Shown piece after piece: positions 1 through 8,860 of a stretch of 64,000 nt of DNA. The stretch covers positions 44,452-108,451 of the forward strand of contig NZ_DAMBYD010000014.1 in NCBI RefSeq assembly GCF_032051575.1, read 5' to 3'. Positions within the stretch are counted from its first letter, which is position 1. Each line of letters starts with the position of its first letter. Made by a program: the position numbers and the translations under genes. A model generated the notes under the pieces. That model made no database searches. It was not told where the DNA came from and saw only the letters and a list, made by a program, of their open reading frames with translations. Origin of the DNA: Aminipila sp032051575 (GTDB lineage Bacteria; Bacillota; Clostridia; Peptostreptococcales; Anaerovoracaceae).

Positions 1-670
1 GTTCCTCTGTAATGCTGCACTTATCTGCAAATATAGCAGCCTCAACTAAGATTCTGTCTTCTGGAATTGTTACATTGTTTCCAATTAGTTCCTTAATTCT
101 TTCTCTAAGTTTCTCTGTATATGCTACTGTTACTTTAGGAGAGCGTTCTTCAATTTTCTCCACCAAATCCCTGATAAGACCGCCCCTCATGATTAAATCT
201 TCTGCAAGCTTTGTTCCTTCAACAATACGCATTTCATCTAACTTCTGCGCTGCCGCCTTTACTGGAACTAAGAGACTTCTGCAAATTTCTTCTTCATCCT
301 CCACATCAGGAATCGCCTTCATTACGTCTGGTAATGTTGCCAGAAACTGCAGGGTAATATCACCGCTTACATTAAATTCTGACTGTAGTGCTTTTAAATT
401 GTCATAATACTGTCTAGCAACCATATTATTCAACTTTACAGTAGTATCATCTTCTGTAATATTTTCAACAATAATGGATACGTCGATTTTTCCACGTCTG
501 GCAATATTTTTTACTGTATTCTTAACTTTATCCTCTGCAAAGGAATAACGTCTTGGCATCTTTATATTTATATCACCATATCTATGATTTACAGATTTTA
601 TTTCTACAATTATGTTCCTTTTTCCATCACTATATTCACTTCTGCCGAAGCCTGTCATACTTTTAATCAT
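1..670 (-). CDS. YicC/YloC-family endoribonuclease, N-terminal part
   Basis: The minus-strand frame opens at the ATG ending at 670 and runs off the left edge, so 223 residues of a protein usually about 290 long are visible. It begins MIKSMTGFGRSE, the near-invariant start of the YicC family, followed by VEIKSVNHRY, also a family hallmark. YicC proteins are stress-associated endoribonucleases acting on RNA in the cytoplasm. The C-terminal catalytic part lies outside the window. In many Firmicutes the next gene downstream is a DUF370/RemA protein followed by gmk, which cannot be checked here. It is divergent from rqcH. Confidence 0.9.
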   Translation of the reverse strand, partial: MIKSMTGFGRSEYSDGKRNIIVEIKSVNHRYGDINIKMPRRYSFAEDKVKNTVKNIARRGKIDVSIIVENITEDDTTVKLNNMVARQYYDNLKALQSEFNVSGDITLQFLATLPDVMKAIPDVEDEEEICRSLLVPVKAAAQKLDEMRIVEGTKLAEDLIMRGGLIRDLVEKIEERSPKVTVAYTEKLRERIKELIGNNVTIPEDRILVEAAIFADKCSITEE

Positions 671-827
671 GGGTATTTTTCTCCTCAGTTGATTTATCCA
701 CATGTATACTTTATACTATATTAATAAACTAGCTAATACTATAAATTGTCTACTTAAATTAATTATACAATAAAAAAGACTTTATTGCTAAACAATATTT
801 ACAAAATTGAAAAATGAGGTACAAATA

Positions 828-2567
828 ATGGCTTTTGACGGCATAGCAGTCCATGCGATAACGCAGGAATTAAATAAAAAACTTTCTGGGGGTAAACTGG
901 AAAAAGTATACCAGCCGGAAAATGATGAATTAGTTTTTCATATACACTCTAAAGAAGGAAATTTTAAATTATATCTTTCCTGTAACAGCAGCAATGCTAG
1001 AATAAATCTGATTACAGAGTCTGTTCCTAACCCTCCGGCTCCAATGACCTTCTGCATGCTTTTGCGAAAGCACATTCAAGGTGGACGCATTACAGGTATT
1101 ACGCAGAAGGAATGTGAGAGAATAGTTGAAATACCTTTTGAAACGGTTAATGAACTTGGTTTCAGCGTAAGTAAGAAACTTATTATAGAAATCATGGGTA
1201 AACACAGTAACATAATCTTAGTGGATTTAGAAAGCAATAAGATTATTGATAGTATCAAAAGAATATCTATTGATGTAAATAGAATCAGACAAATATTGCC
1301 AGGTAAAATATATGAATACCCACCTACACAAGATAAAATTCCTTTTAATAAAATAACTTTGGAGGAAATAGAAAAAATCTGTACTTGTACACCAGACAAA
1401 CTTCCAAAAGCATTACTTAACGGAATACAAGGCATCAGTCCTATTATGGCAGAACAGCTTACACATGGCTTGGAAATTTCATCAGAGATTCCTTACAATA
1501 TGGAAGAAGCTAAACAAACAGCACGGATTGTATATAACAATTTATGTAAACTTTTATGTGATTTGGAACAGGAGGATTTATGCCCCAAAGTTTATATTGG
1601 CAGCGACGGTGCTCCTATTGATTTTCATGCAATCCCAATTTTGTCTTTGGAAGGGATTTATGAGGCTAAAGAGTTTGCTGGACTATCTGGCGCCATTGAA
1701 TTTTTTTACTCCCATAGAGCCTCCTCCAATCGAATCAAGCAGAAAAGTACTGATTTAGAGAAGGCTGTAAAAAACAATCTGGATAAGCTTTATTTAAAAA
1801 AGCAACGTCTTTCTGAAGATGTATTAAAAGCTGAGAATTCTGAGGAATATAGATTATTCGGTGAATTGTTAACTGCTAACCTGCATATGTTCAATACTGG
1901 AGATAGCAAAGTTACCGTATTGAATTATTATGATGGTAATGAAATTACCATTCCCTTAGATAAAAAAATTGCACCGTCTAAAAATGCACAACATTATTTT
2001 AAAAAATATGGAAAATCCAAAACAGCGATTAAAGAAAAAGCCATTCAGCTTGAGGAAACAAATGAAGATATTACTTATTTAGAATCGATTGCTGTATTTG
2101 TTGAAAATGCTGAAGCAGTTGATGAAATAGAAGAAATCAGAAATGAGCTTGTGGAGGCCGGGTATTTAAAAAAACGTAAAGTATATGGAAAACCTGCAAA
2201 AACCAAGCCTGCACCGCATCCATATACCACATCTGATGGGTTTAGACTTCTTGTCGGTAGAAATAACAAGGAAAATGATCATTTAACCTTTAAAATGGCT
2301 TCTTCTAAAGATGTCTGGTTTCATACAAAAGACATTCCTGGATCTCATGTAATCCTTTTTACAGATGGCAAGGAAATAACAGAAACAAGTATTTTTGAAG
2401 CAGCAGCTATTGCTGCTTACCATAGCAAAGGCAAGGATTCAGAAAATGTTCCAGTAGATTATGTACAAGTTAAATATGTAAAAAAACCTGCAGGCGCAAA
2501 ACCTGGTATGGTCATTTTCACTAACAACAGAACGGTTTATGTGAACCCTGCTATTCCTTTAAAATAA
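828..2567 (+). CDS. rqcH: RqcH / NFACT-family ribosome quality control protein
   Basis: A 579-residue NFACT protein (older name FbpA, fibronectin-binding). RqcH binds obstructed 50S subunits and, with tRNA-Ala, adds Ala tails to stalled nascent chains. Visible order: NFACT-N from MAFDGI, a central helical and coiled-coil stretch around residues 290-330, and an NFACT-R domain near residue 500 (KDVWFHTKDIPGSHVI). The ATG at 828 is chosen because GAGGT lies 8 bases upstream; an in-frame TTG at 807 has no ribosome binding site. Residues 97-98 read Glu-Arg where the family normally has Asp-Arg (see findings). It is followed by a weak inverted repeat (2597-2625) without a clear T tract. Confidence 0.93.
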   Translation: MAFDGIAVHAITQELNKKLSGGKLEKVYQPENDELVFHIHSKEGNFKLYLSCNSSNARINLITESVPNPPAPMTFCMLLRKHIQGGRITGITQKECERIVEIPFETVNELGFSVSKKLIIEIMGKHSNIILVDLESNKIIDSIKRISIDVNRIRQILPGKIYEYPPTQDKIPFNKITLEEIEKICTCTPDKLPKALLNGIQGISPIMAEQLTHGLEISSEIPYNMEEAKQTARIVYNNLCKLLCDLEQEDLCPKVYIGSDGAPIDFHAIPILSLEGIYEAKEFAGLSGAIEFFYSHRASSNRIKQKSTDLEKAVKNNLDKLYLKKQRLSEDVLKAENSEEYRLFGELLTANLHMFNTGDSKVTVLNYYDGNEITIPLDKKIAPSKNAQHYFKKYGKSKTAIKEKAIQLEETNEDITYLESIAVFVENAEAVDEIEEIRNELVEAGYLKKRKVYGKPAKTKPAPHPYTTSDGFRLLVGRNNKENDHLTFKMASSKDVWFHTKDIPGSHVILFTDGKEITETSIFEAAAIAAYHSKGKDSENVPVDYVQVKYVKKPAGAKPGMVIFTNNRTVYVNPAIPLK

Positions 2568-2642
2568 AAATAACTTATTTCTATAAAAGCAGAAGTAAAG
2601 GAAAGATTTTTTCATTCTTTCCTTTGCTAAATATATATCCTT

Positions 2643-3113
2643 TTATACAATTCTTTTTATGGCCAGCTCTTTATATACATCCTGAACCGCATTAAAAAGC
2701 CCATCCTTTATAATTCCATACTCTTCATACCCCTGTACCATAGTTTCAATGTAGGATAATCTCGGTTTAGCAGAGAATTCACAATACTTATCTGCTATAA
2801 CATAAACCGCTGCATCTATAGTTTTGCTCTTAAACTTGACTTGTACTTGAATTTTTATATATTTTCTTGACATACTTGCAGATTTCTCCAATACACTACC
2901 CCAAGTTTCATTAAGCTCCCAAAGAACTACTGGTATCTTCTGACCTTCACATTTTTCTATATTGGCGACACCTCTGCGTCTGCCTCTAAAGGTAAGTTTA
3001 TAATTTTCTAATTCTCCAACTCCTAGTACTTTTGCAAAAGGGCAACTTTTAGCCATACGGTGAATGTTCATATTACTTCCGTAAGCAACATAAATTTTGT
3101 TTTTTCTCTCCAT
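2643..3113 (-). CDS. Gamma-glutamylcyclotransferase-like (AIG2-like) protein, probably lacking the catalytic Glu
   Basis: A 156-residue protein with the N-terminal YVAYGSNM loop and the GVLWEL-like segment (here VVLWELNE) of the GGCT/AIG2 fold. Members with the full active site release 5-oxoproline from gamma-glutamyl amines. In the segment where the family has L-D-x-Y-E-G the sequence reads LEKSASMS, so the general-base Glu appears to be replaced. Activity is therefore doubtful and the protein may only bind a ligand. The ATG at 3113 is preferred because AAAGGATG precedes it. Monocistronic, with a terminator-like hairpin of the neighbouring gene upstream. Confidence 0.72.
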   Translation of the reverse strand: MERKNKIYVAYGSNMNIHRMAKSCPFAKVLGVGELENYKLTFRGRRRGVANIEKCEGQKIPVVLWELNETWGSVLEKSASMSRKYIKIQVQVKFKSKTIDAAVYVIADKYCEFSAKPRLSYIETMVQGYEEYGIIKDGLFNAVQDVYKELAIKRIV

Positions 3114-3275
3114 AAAACTACATCCTTTCCATTTGCTATACAACAACGCTTTCTTAGTGATATTTTTTAATTATTCTGAATATTCTGTTTATAATATAAT
3201 ACCACGTTTGTTTATAGGGTCATACTTGTTTTATTCGTCAATTTTCGAGTTATTTCGTTCTGTTTTGACAAATAA

Positions 3276-3312
3276 AGAGCGGCTCTGTTACATCCTTAAC
3301 CAGAGCCACTCA
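3276..3312 (-). terminator. Terminator of the stalk-domain hydrolase gene
   Basis: GGCTCTG and CAGAGCC arms, extended by GAG/CTC, form a hairpin just after the stop at 3331. On the minus strand it is followed by the T-rich stretch TTTATTTG. Modest U tract. Confidence 0.6.
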
Positions 3313-3330
3313 ATAAAACTTCCTTTTTAT

Positions 3331-4380
3331 TTACATTTCATATGTAATAGCAACTGCCTGTATGGTATCAAACCATTCAACCTTACCCCCTAAATTCTCT
3401 GTAATGTATCGAATTGGAAGCATTGTCCTCTCATTAATTATCATTGGAGCAACGTCCATTTTCACATCTTTTCCATTCACTTTCATAGTAGTACTGTCAA
3501 TTGTCATTTCCATATTTGTATTTTTATATTTTAGACTTACTGTCCTTGTATCATTGTTCCAACCTACAGAACCTCCCATTGTTTCAACAATTGCCCTAAT
3601 TGGAAGAACCGCTCTCTCATTAATTATTACAGGCGCAGTCCCTAGGGAATCAATATTTTGATATATGCCGTTTGCAGTCATTACAGGATTATTTATTTGT
3701 ATAATAATTTTTCCGTAATCAGTTCTGACTGTTTCTCCCCGGCTTGGCTGCTGCACAACTCCTTCAGCTTCCCCATCTTTTGTATCAGTATCTTGGCTTG
3801 AACCTGCCTTTTGACCAGGTGCTGGTCCAAAAATCTTGTCCACTTTATAATTCGAGTCTTTAAACAAGTTATATACACTGTCATCTATTTGATACAGCCA
3901 GTAATTCTGGGTACCGTCTCCCCATTCTTTAACACCTTCCCAAGTATAAGTACACTTTCGTTCTTTCTTGTTATACAACCAGTCAAATCCAGTTACTGTA
4001 TCCTCATCAAAACTTGTTATTATCATAGAATGTTTACCATCTACTCTAAGCATATCTCCTGGCCTTGCATAATTGTTTATGTATTCTCCTAGTTTTTCAT
4101 AATCATTGCTGACTTCAGTCCTGCTGCATTTACTGCTGTATACATCATATCCAAACACATTCCGCCATACATAATTTGTAAAAGCATGGCACTGAATTGC
4201 TCTGCCATTATCATAATTATTCAAAGTATCTGTTCCGAGATATGGTTCAACATATTCATCTATTCTTTCTACGATGTTTTCAGCTGCGCTCTGGTCATAT
4301 GCTGCTCCTGCATATGCATTTATGCAGGCAGTGGTCCAAAATAAAGCTATAGTTAACATTAATATAAAATTACGTTTCAT
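3331..4380 (-). CDS. Secreted cysteine-hydrolase-like protein with C-terminal stalk domain
   Basis: A 349-residue protein starting with a signal peptide (MKRNFILMLTIALFW, likely cut after AYA). Residues about 45-170 resemble an NlpC/P60 or CHAP papain-like fold: Cys in QCHAFTNYVW, the phrase ARPGDML, then His in KHSMII. Residues about 230-349 hold two repeats with (I)INER(A/T)(V/M)LPIR, the stalk (copper amine oxidase N-terminal) domain common in clostridial envelope proteins. I infer a wall-located amidase or peptidase, but the fold assignment rests on a few motifs. The start has AGGAGA upstream. It lies 21 bases downstream of hydF, possibly cotranscribed. Confidence 0.65.
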   Translation of the reverse strand: MKRNFILMLTIALFWTTACINAYAGAAYDQSAAENIVERIDEYVEPYLGTDTLNNYDNGRAIQCHAFTNYVWRNVFGYDVYSSKCSRTEVSNDYEKLGEYINNYARPGDMLRVDGKHSMIITSFDEDTVTGFDWLYNKKERKCTYTWEGVKEWGDGTQNYWLYQIDDSVYNLFKDSNYKVDKIFGPAPGQKAGSSQDTDTKDGEAEGVVQQPSRGETVRTDYGKIIIQINNPVMTANGIYQNIDSLGTAPVIINERAVLPIRAIVETMGGSVGWNNDTRTVSLKYKNTNMEMTIDSTTMKVNGKDVKMDVAPMIINERTMLPIRYITENLGGKVEWFDTIQAVAITYEM

Positions 4381-4401
4381 AAGTTCTTTTTCTCCTAAAA
4401 A

Positions 4402-5592
4402 TTATATCATTACTTTATCTAATATCCCTGTAAGCTTTGCCAATATCACACCATAATTGGTAATAGGTACCCCTTGTGCTTTGGCACTTTCAATCCTAGA
4501 CATCATATATCTTCGATTGAACATACAAGCCCCACAGTGTACTATTAAATCATATTGCGATAAATCCTTTGGAAAATCGATGCCTGCCACGACTTCAACA
4601 GAAAGTTTCTCACCAAAACGCTGTTTTAACATCCTAGGTATTTTAACCCTGCCAATATCTTCTGCTAAAGGAGCATGCGTACACGCTTCTGCAATTAAAA
4701 CCTTAGAATTTCCATTCAGATGATCTACTGCCTGTGCTCCTTCCTGAAAGGCCTCTATATCGCCCTTATAAGCTGCAAACAGCACTGAAAATGATGTCAG
4801 CAAACTCTCCTCAGGTTTTTTCTCTTGTACGATAGCAAAGCATTGTGAATCTGTAATAATCAATTTCGGTGGATTCTTCAATGCGTTTAGTGCTGAATCT
4901 AACTTATCCGCTGTTGTGCAAATGGGAATACAGCTGTTATCCAGCAAATCCCTGATTGTCTGCACCTGAGGAAGTATCAAACGACCTTTCGGTGCCTGTA
5001 TATCTTGTGGCATTACCAGCAGAACAACATCTCCTTCTTTTGCAAATTCCCCCGTAATACTCTTCATTTCATAATCTTCAGGAATATTCCGAACTAAAGC
5101 ATTTCTGACTCTGTCCATTCCATATTTATCGACTGCACTAACAATTTCTGGCATTATATCAAAATTCTTCTGTACCGCTTCTTTTATCTCTTCAATGTTT
5201 TCCAATACATCTGATTTATTAATTATCCCTATGACAGGGACATTCTGCTTCTTTAAATCCTTATACCAGAGTTTTTCTTTCTCTAAATCTGTATCTGTAA
5301 ATAGCAAAATGGCTATATCTGTTTTTTTTACAGCCTCTTTAGTTTTCTCAACTCTAAGTTTTCCCAATTCTCCTTCATCATCAAATCCTGCTGTATCTAT
5401 AAAAACTACAGGACCTATAGGATGAAGCTCCATCGATTTAAAAACTGGATCTGCCGTAGTTCCTGCGTAAGGTGAAACAATGGCTATTTCCTGCCCGGTC
5501 AACGCATTAATTAATGACGATTTACCACTATTTCTCTTTCCAAACAACCCAATGTGTAATCGATTTGCCCTTGGCGTATCATTTAAACTCAT
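4402..5592 (-). CDS. hydF: [FeFe]-hydrogenase H-cluster maturation GTPase HydF
   Basis: A 396-residue HydF, the scaffold GTPase that receives the 2Fe subcluster from HydE/HydG and delivers it to apo-HydA. The N-terminal GTPase domain has the P-loop GKRNSGKSS, switch/G3 DTAG and G4 NKSD. The C-terminal cluster domain has HCGACMFNRR with a further conserved Cys upstream. MSLNDTPRANR (ATG ending 5592) is preferred, 8 bases after GGAGG; an adjacent ATG at 5595 is possible. It serves the two hydrogenase-type proteins at 28-35 kb. hydE and hydG are not in the window. Confidence 0.95.
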   Translation of the reverse strand: MSLNDTPRANRLHIGLFGKRNSGKSSLINALTGQEIAIVSPYAGTTADPVFKSMELHPIGPVVFIDTAGFDDEGELGKLRVEKTKEAVKKTDIAILLFTDTDLEKEKLWYKDLKKQNVPVIGIINKSDVLENIEEIKEAVQKNFDIMPEIVSAVDKYGMDRVRNALVRNIPEDYEMKSITGEFAKEGDVVLLVMPQDIQAPKGRLILPQVQTIRDLLDNSCIPICTTADKLDSALNALKNPPKLIITDSQCFAIVQEKKPEESLLTSFSVLFAAYKGDIEAFQEGAQAVDHLNGNSKVLIAEACTHAPLAEDIGRVKIPRMLKQRFGEKLSVEVVAGIDFPKDLSQYDLIVHCGACMFNRRYMMSRIESAKAQGVPITNYGVILAKLTGILDKVMI

Positions 5593-5882
5593 CATTTTCA
5601 CCTCCAATTAATTAAATATCTATAGAATTTAATAATACACAATTTCTTATATTAAATCAAGTTGTGACAAAATTTAATTAATAAGGCCATCTTTAGATAA
5701 TAATTTGCAAGCTTGTGACCAAAATATTACATATTTAGTATTATTTATTACATTTATCTATTTTTTTCTTGTTATTTGAACGCAAATTTAGTACACTGAT
5801 ATTGTAAATAAGGCAATTATCAATATTGAATTATCCAGTTTAAGGGTACGGAAATTTTTATAAGAGAGGATGATTAGAGGTT

Positions 5883-6005
5883 ATGAAAGAAAATGTTAAT
5901 CGAAGCAAATGTACAGTTTGTGGGAAAAGTTACAATAATATTGCTTTTATGGGGGGATACATTTGTGAGGAGTGTATAGGTTATATCAGTTCCAGTAAAA
6001 TGTAA
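5883..6005 (+). CDS. Small CxxC/CxxC zinc-finger protein, Gin (CsfB)-like
   Basis: A 40-residue frame from ATG 5883 to TAA 6005 with an in-frame stop just upstream, so it cannot extend. It contains CTVCGK and YICEEC, two CxxC knuckles 17 residues apart, with an IAFMGGYIC segment. This layout matches Gin, the short zinc-binding inhibitor of sigma-G and sigma-E in sporulating Firmicutes, though Gin is usually longer. Ribosome binding is ambiguous: GAGAGGA lies 12 bases and TTAGAGG 2 bases upstream. If correct, the organism forms endospores. Similar short zinc ribbons exist in unrelated families. Confidence 0.55.
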   Translation: MKENVNRSKCTVCGKSYNNIAFMGGYICEECIGYISSSKM

Positions 6006-6130
6006 ACATATATAGACTTTATTTAAACTAATGATACATACAATAATTTGTTATTTAACGTTATATTAATTATGCCACTATTTTTAATCCCAACATTCGA
6101 AAATTATTTATGCTTTATTTACATAAAAAT

Positions 6131-6157
6131 ACCGAGCTATTTAGCTCGGTATTTTTT
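6131..6157. terminator. Bidirectional terminator inside the 3' end of the flavin reductase gene
   Basis: ACCGAGC and GCTCGGT arms (6131-6137, 6144-6150) with a TATTTA loop. A T tract follows on the plus strand (6151-6157) and A-rich sequence precedes, so it can work both ways. The minus-strand stop codon of the flavin reductase sits inside the stem. Confidence 0.75.
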
Positions 6158-6790
6158 ATTATTTTTTTTATCACTGGCCTTTTTTCTATCGTCCATTTTT
6201 TCTCTATTAATTCTTCTTTTGGTTTTTTGTTTCATTATGGAGTATCCAAACTTACCTATTGGTTTCCGTTTTAATCCAAAATATTCTCCATGATTATAGC
6301 AAATTAAATTAGCTTCTTCTAAAAGGATTTTGCCTTTTTCATTTATAATGGATTTATCTGCATGAACCTTAACAATTTCAGCTATAAACATATCATGACT
6401 AGGCAGTGATATTACCTGAGTTACCTTACACTCTAAATTTACAGGTGCCTCACCAATCATAGGGCAATTAACAACTTCAGCAACAACCGGAGTTAATTTT
6501 TGTTCTTTAAATTTGTTTACATCTTTACCCGATTTAACACCACAGTAATCCGTTGTAAATGCCAGTTGCTCATTGCATAAGTTTATTACAAACTCCCCAT
6601 TGTCTTTTATAATTTTGTGTGAATGCCTTGATTTTCTCACAGACACATAGGTCATTGGCGGCTCAGAATTTATAATACCGGTCCATGCTATGGTAATTAT
6701 ATTGTATTCAGAGGGTTCTCCTCCACAAGAAACCATAACCACAGGTACTGGGTTCAACATTGTACCTGGTTTAAATGACACTTTCTCCAT
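6137..6790 (-). CDS. Flavin reductase-family (flavoredoxin-like) FMN protein
   Basis: A 217-residue protein of the flavin-reductase-like split-barrel family, cytoplasmic, binding FMN and moving electrons from NAD(P)H or ferredoxin-type donors. Seen: MLNPVPVVMVSC near the start, SVRKSRHSHKII (phosphate-binding region) and GEFVINL. The family body ends near residue 190 (FGYSIM). The last 25 residues are strongly basic (RRINREK, KKASDKKNNKK), which is unusual. SD GGAAGG precedes the ATG. It starts one base after the rluD stop and is the last gene of the long 15-6 kb operon run. Confidence 0.85.
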   Translation of the reverse strand: MEKVSFKPGTMLNPVPVVMVSCGGEPSEYNIITIAWTGIINSEPPMTYVSVRKSRHSHKIIKDNGEFVINLCNEQLAFTTDYCGVKSGKDVNKFKEQKLTPVVAEVVNCPMIGEAPVNLECKVTQVISLPSHDMFIAEIVKVHADKSIINEKGKILLEEANLICYNHGEYFGLKRKPIGKFGYSIMKQKTKRRINREKMDDRKKASDKKNNKKYRAK

Positions 6791-6791
6791 T

Positions 6792-7721
6792 TTATTCCTT
6801 CCTTAACTTTTTTAAGACTGTTTCAAATTCTTCTGGCAAGGGACTTTCAAATTCCATATACTCACCTGTAGATGGATGTTTAAATCCTAAGATTTTTGCA
6901 TGAAGCATCTGAGTATCTACACCAAGAACTTTTTTCTTAGGTCCATAAACCATATCTCCCAAAAGTGGATGTTTGATATACGCCATATGAACTCTTATCT
7001 GATGAGTCCTTCCTGTTTCTAGCCTTGCCTCAATTAAAGTAAAACTCCCAAAGCGTTCCAGCACCTTATAATGGGTCACTGCACGCTTAGAGTTCATGTT
7101 AGTAACAGCCTGTTTCATTCTGTCTTTAGGATCTCTGCCTATAGGTTTATTTACTGTCCCTTCATCCTCTGTAAAGTTATTATAAACTATTGCCCTATAA
7201 GCTCTTGTAATACTATGTTCTGCTAGTTGTTCTGCCAAACAATTATGTGCCTTGTCATTTTTTGCAATCATTAGAAGCCCGCTGGTATCCTTATCTATCC
7301 TATGCACAATTCCTGGTCTGATAACTCCATTTATTGAAGAAAGACTATCTCCGCAATGGTACATTATTGCATTTACCAAAGTCCCCGATTCATTTCCATT
7401 AGCAGGATGTACCACCATTCCTTTTTGCTTATTAACCACTAGTAAATCTTCATCTTCATAAACAATTTCCAGAGGTACATTTTCAGGTTCTACAGTAAGT
7501 AATTTAGGCTCTGGAATTAAAACTTGAAGAACATCTCCAGATTTTACCTTATATTTTTTAGAATCACTTACCTGTCCATTTACCTCTATAGCACCTGCTT
7601 CCAACAGCTTTTGGAAAAAGTTTCTGGATTTCTCCTCATATGCTAAAGAAAGGGCCATATCAATTCTGGTCCCTTCTAACTTTTTATCTATTATTATTTC
7701 TAAAGTATTCTCATTACACAT
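6792..7721 (-). CDS. rluD: RluA/RluD-family 23S rRNA pseudouridine synthase
   Basis: A 309-residue enzyme converting uridines to pseudouridine, in this subfamily mostly in large-subunit rRNA. The N-terminal S4 domain (residues about 10-75) is followed by the synthase domain with the RluA motif HRIDKDTSGLL, whose Asp is catalytic, and GRTHQIRVH. The ATG at 7721 is chosen because it follows the lspA stop by two bases and has AAAGGG upstream. A longer frame would run into lspA. lspA-rluD pairing is classical in Firmicutes and suggests translational coupling. Confidence 0.93.
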   Translation of the reverse strand: MCNENTLEIIIDKKLEGTRIDMALSLAYEEKSRNFFQKLLEAGAIEVNGQVSDSKKYKVKSGDVLQVLIPEPKLLTVEPENVPLEIVYEDEDLLVVNKQKGMVVHPANGNESGTLVNAIMYHCGDSLSSINGVIRPGIVHRIDKDTSGLLMIAKNDKAHNCLAEQLAEHSITRAYRAIVYNNFTEDEGTVNKPIGRDPKDRMKQAVTNMNSKRAVTHYKVLERFGSFTLIEARLETGRTHQIRVHMAYIKHPLLGDMVYGPKKKVLGVDTQMLHAKILGFKHPSTGEYMEFESPLPEEFETVLKKLRKE

Positions 7722-7723
7722 AT

Positions 7724-8182
7724 CTAAATACCCTTTTGTGCATTTAATTTTGATTCTATAAAAAAAACATATACAACTAAAAGTCCACATCCACAGCAGA
7801 CATAAACATCTGCTAAATTAAAAATAGGCCATACTCTCAAATCTAAAAAGTCCACTACATATTTTAAGCTTAGCCGATCTACAATATTGCCTAAACCACC
7901 TGCTACAATCAGGGATAAAGACAACATCAAAGCCCAATGCCCATCTTTTCTAAGTCTAAACAAATACACTAATATACCTATGGTGATAATAACTGTTATT
8001 AATGCAAGAATTCCAGTATGCCCGCTAAACATGCTAAAAGCCGCACCAGTGTTTTGTATATAAGTTATATGGAATATTCCACCAATAATGGGGATACTCT
8101 GGTATAAATCCATATTGGACCTAATTATATACTTAACAACTTGATCAAGCATTACCGCTACAATAATTATAATATAGTACAT
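7724..8182 (-). CDS. lspA: Lipoprotein signal peptidase (SPase II)
   Basis: A 152-residue membrane aspartic peptidase that removes the signal peptide from diacylated prolipoproteins. It has four hydrophobic segments and the conserved blocks NTGAAFSMF, NIVDRL (first catalytic Asp) and FNLADV (second catalytic Asp). Length is typical. No good SD precedes the start; a GGGGC hairpin (8195-8215) spans the divIVA stop, so the gene may depend on coupling with divIVA. It serves lipoproteins such as the one at 48.5 kb. Confidence 0.95.
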   Translation of the reverse strand: MYYIIIIVAVMLDQVVKYIIRSNMDLYQSIPIIGGIFHITYIQNTGAAFSMFSGHTGILALITVIITIGILVYLFRLRKDGHWALMLSLSLIVAGGLGNIVDRLSLKYVVDFLDLRVWPIFNLADVYVCCGCGLLVVYVFFIESKLNAQKGI

Positions 8183-8202
8183 ATAAAATATATATGGGGC
8201 AA

Positions 8203-8823
8203 TTACTGTGCCCCATCTCCTACTCTTAAGTTTATCATTGTCTTTTTCAAATCATCTACTCCAGATTCAATATCTGAAATAATCTTAGTTTTACAATTTA
8301 CCACATCAGTTTTAACTTCCTGATTATTTGTCTTTTGTGAATTGCTTTTAATACCTAAATCACCAAATTCATTAAAAATCTCATTGCTTAAAGTATCAAA
8401 CCTTTCTAGCTCCGATTCCAAAAGATTCTTATATTTTGACTTAAAAGTAACAAATCTATTCCTCAAATTAGAACTTTCTTCTGTTAGTCTTTCTACTGAT
8501 TCTTTAGCCTCTCTTGTAATTAACTGTGCATCAAGTTCAGCATTTTTTAATAATATTTCTGCTCTTTTCTCTGAACTTAGTGCAATATCTCTCATAAGAG
8601 CTTTCGCAGCCTCTAAAGTCTCAACTACAGCGGTCTCTGAACCCTTGTATTTCTCCAGATCACCATTTAAGTGCTTTACTTCTTCCTTTAATGCCGCATT
8701 TTCACCTATTAATTTTTCAAGATCAATTGTCAAAAGGTCGAGGAAACTGTCTACATCTTCTTCTTTGTACCCTCTAACACCTTTAGAAAATTCTTTATTC
8801 TGTATATCTAATGGAGTAATCAT
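8203..8823 (-). CDS. DivIVA-domain cell division protein
   Basis: A 206-residue coiled-coil protein. Residues 1-65 carry the DivIVA membrane-curvature-sensing head: ITPLDIQNKEFS followed by GYKEEDVDSFLD, then heptad-rich helices to about residue 150 and a low-complexity tail. DivIVA marks septa and poles and recruits division or sporulation factors. It sits in the sepF-yggT-divIVA order known from Gram-positive division clusters. SD GGAAGGAC precedes the ATG. Confidence 0.92.
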   Translation of the reverse strand: MITPLDIQNKEFSKGVRGYKEEDVDSFLDLLTIDLEKLIGENAALKEEVKHLNGDLEKYKGSETAVVETLEAAKALMRDIALSSEKRAEILLKNAELDAQLITREAKESVERLTEESSNLRNRFVTFKSKYKNLLESELERFDTLSNEIFNEFGDLGIKSNSQKTNNQEVKTDVVNCKTKIISDIESGVDDLKKTMINLRVGDGAQ

Positions 8824-8860
8824 ATTTTAAGTCCTTCCCAAATTACACATTAAAACTATC

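Noticed and set aside
807..827. Longer rqcH start at TTG 807
   Set aside because: No SD before it, while the ATG at 828 has GAGGT at good spacing and begins with the family's MAFDG.
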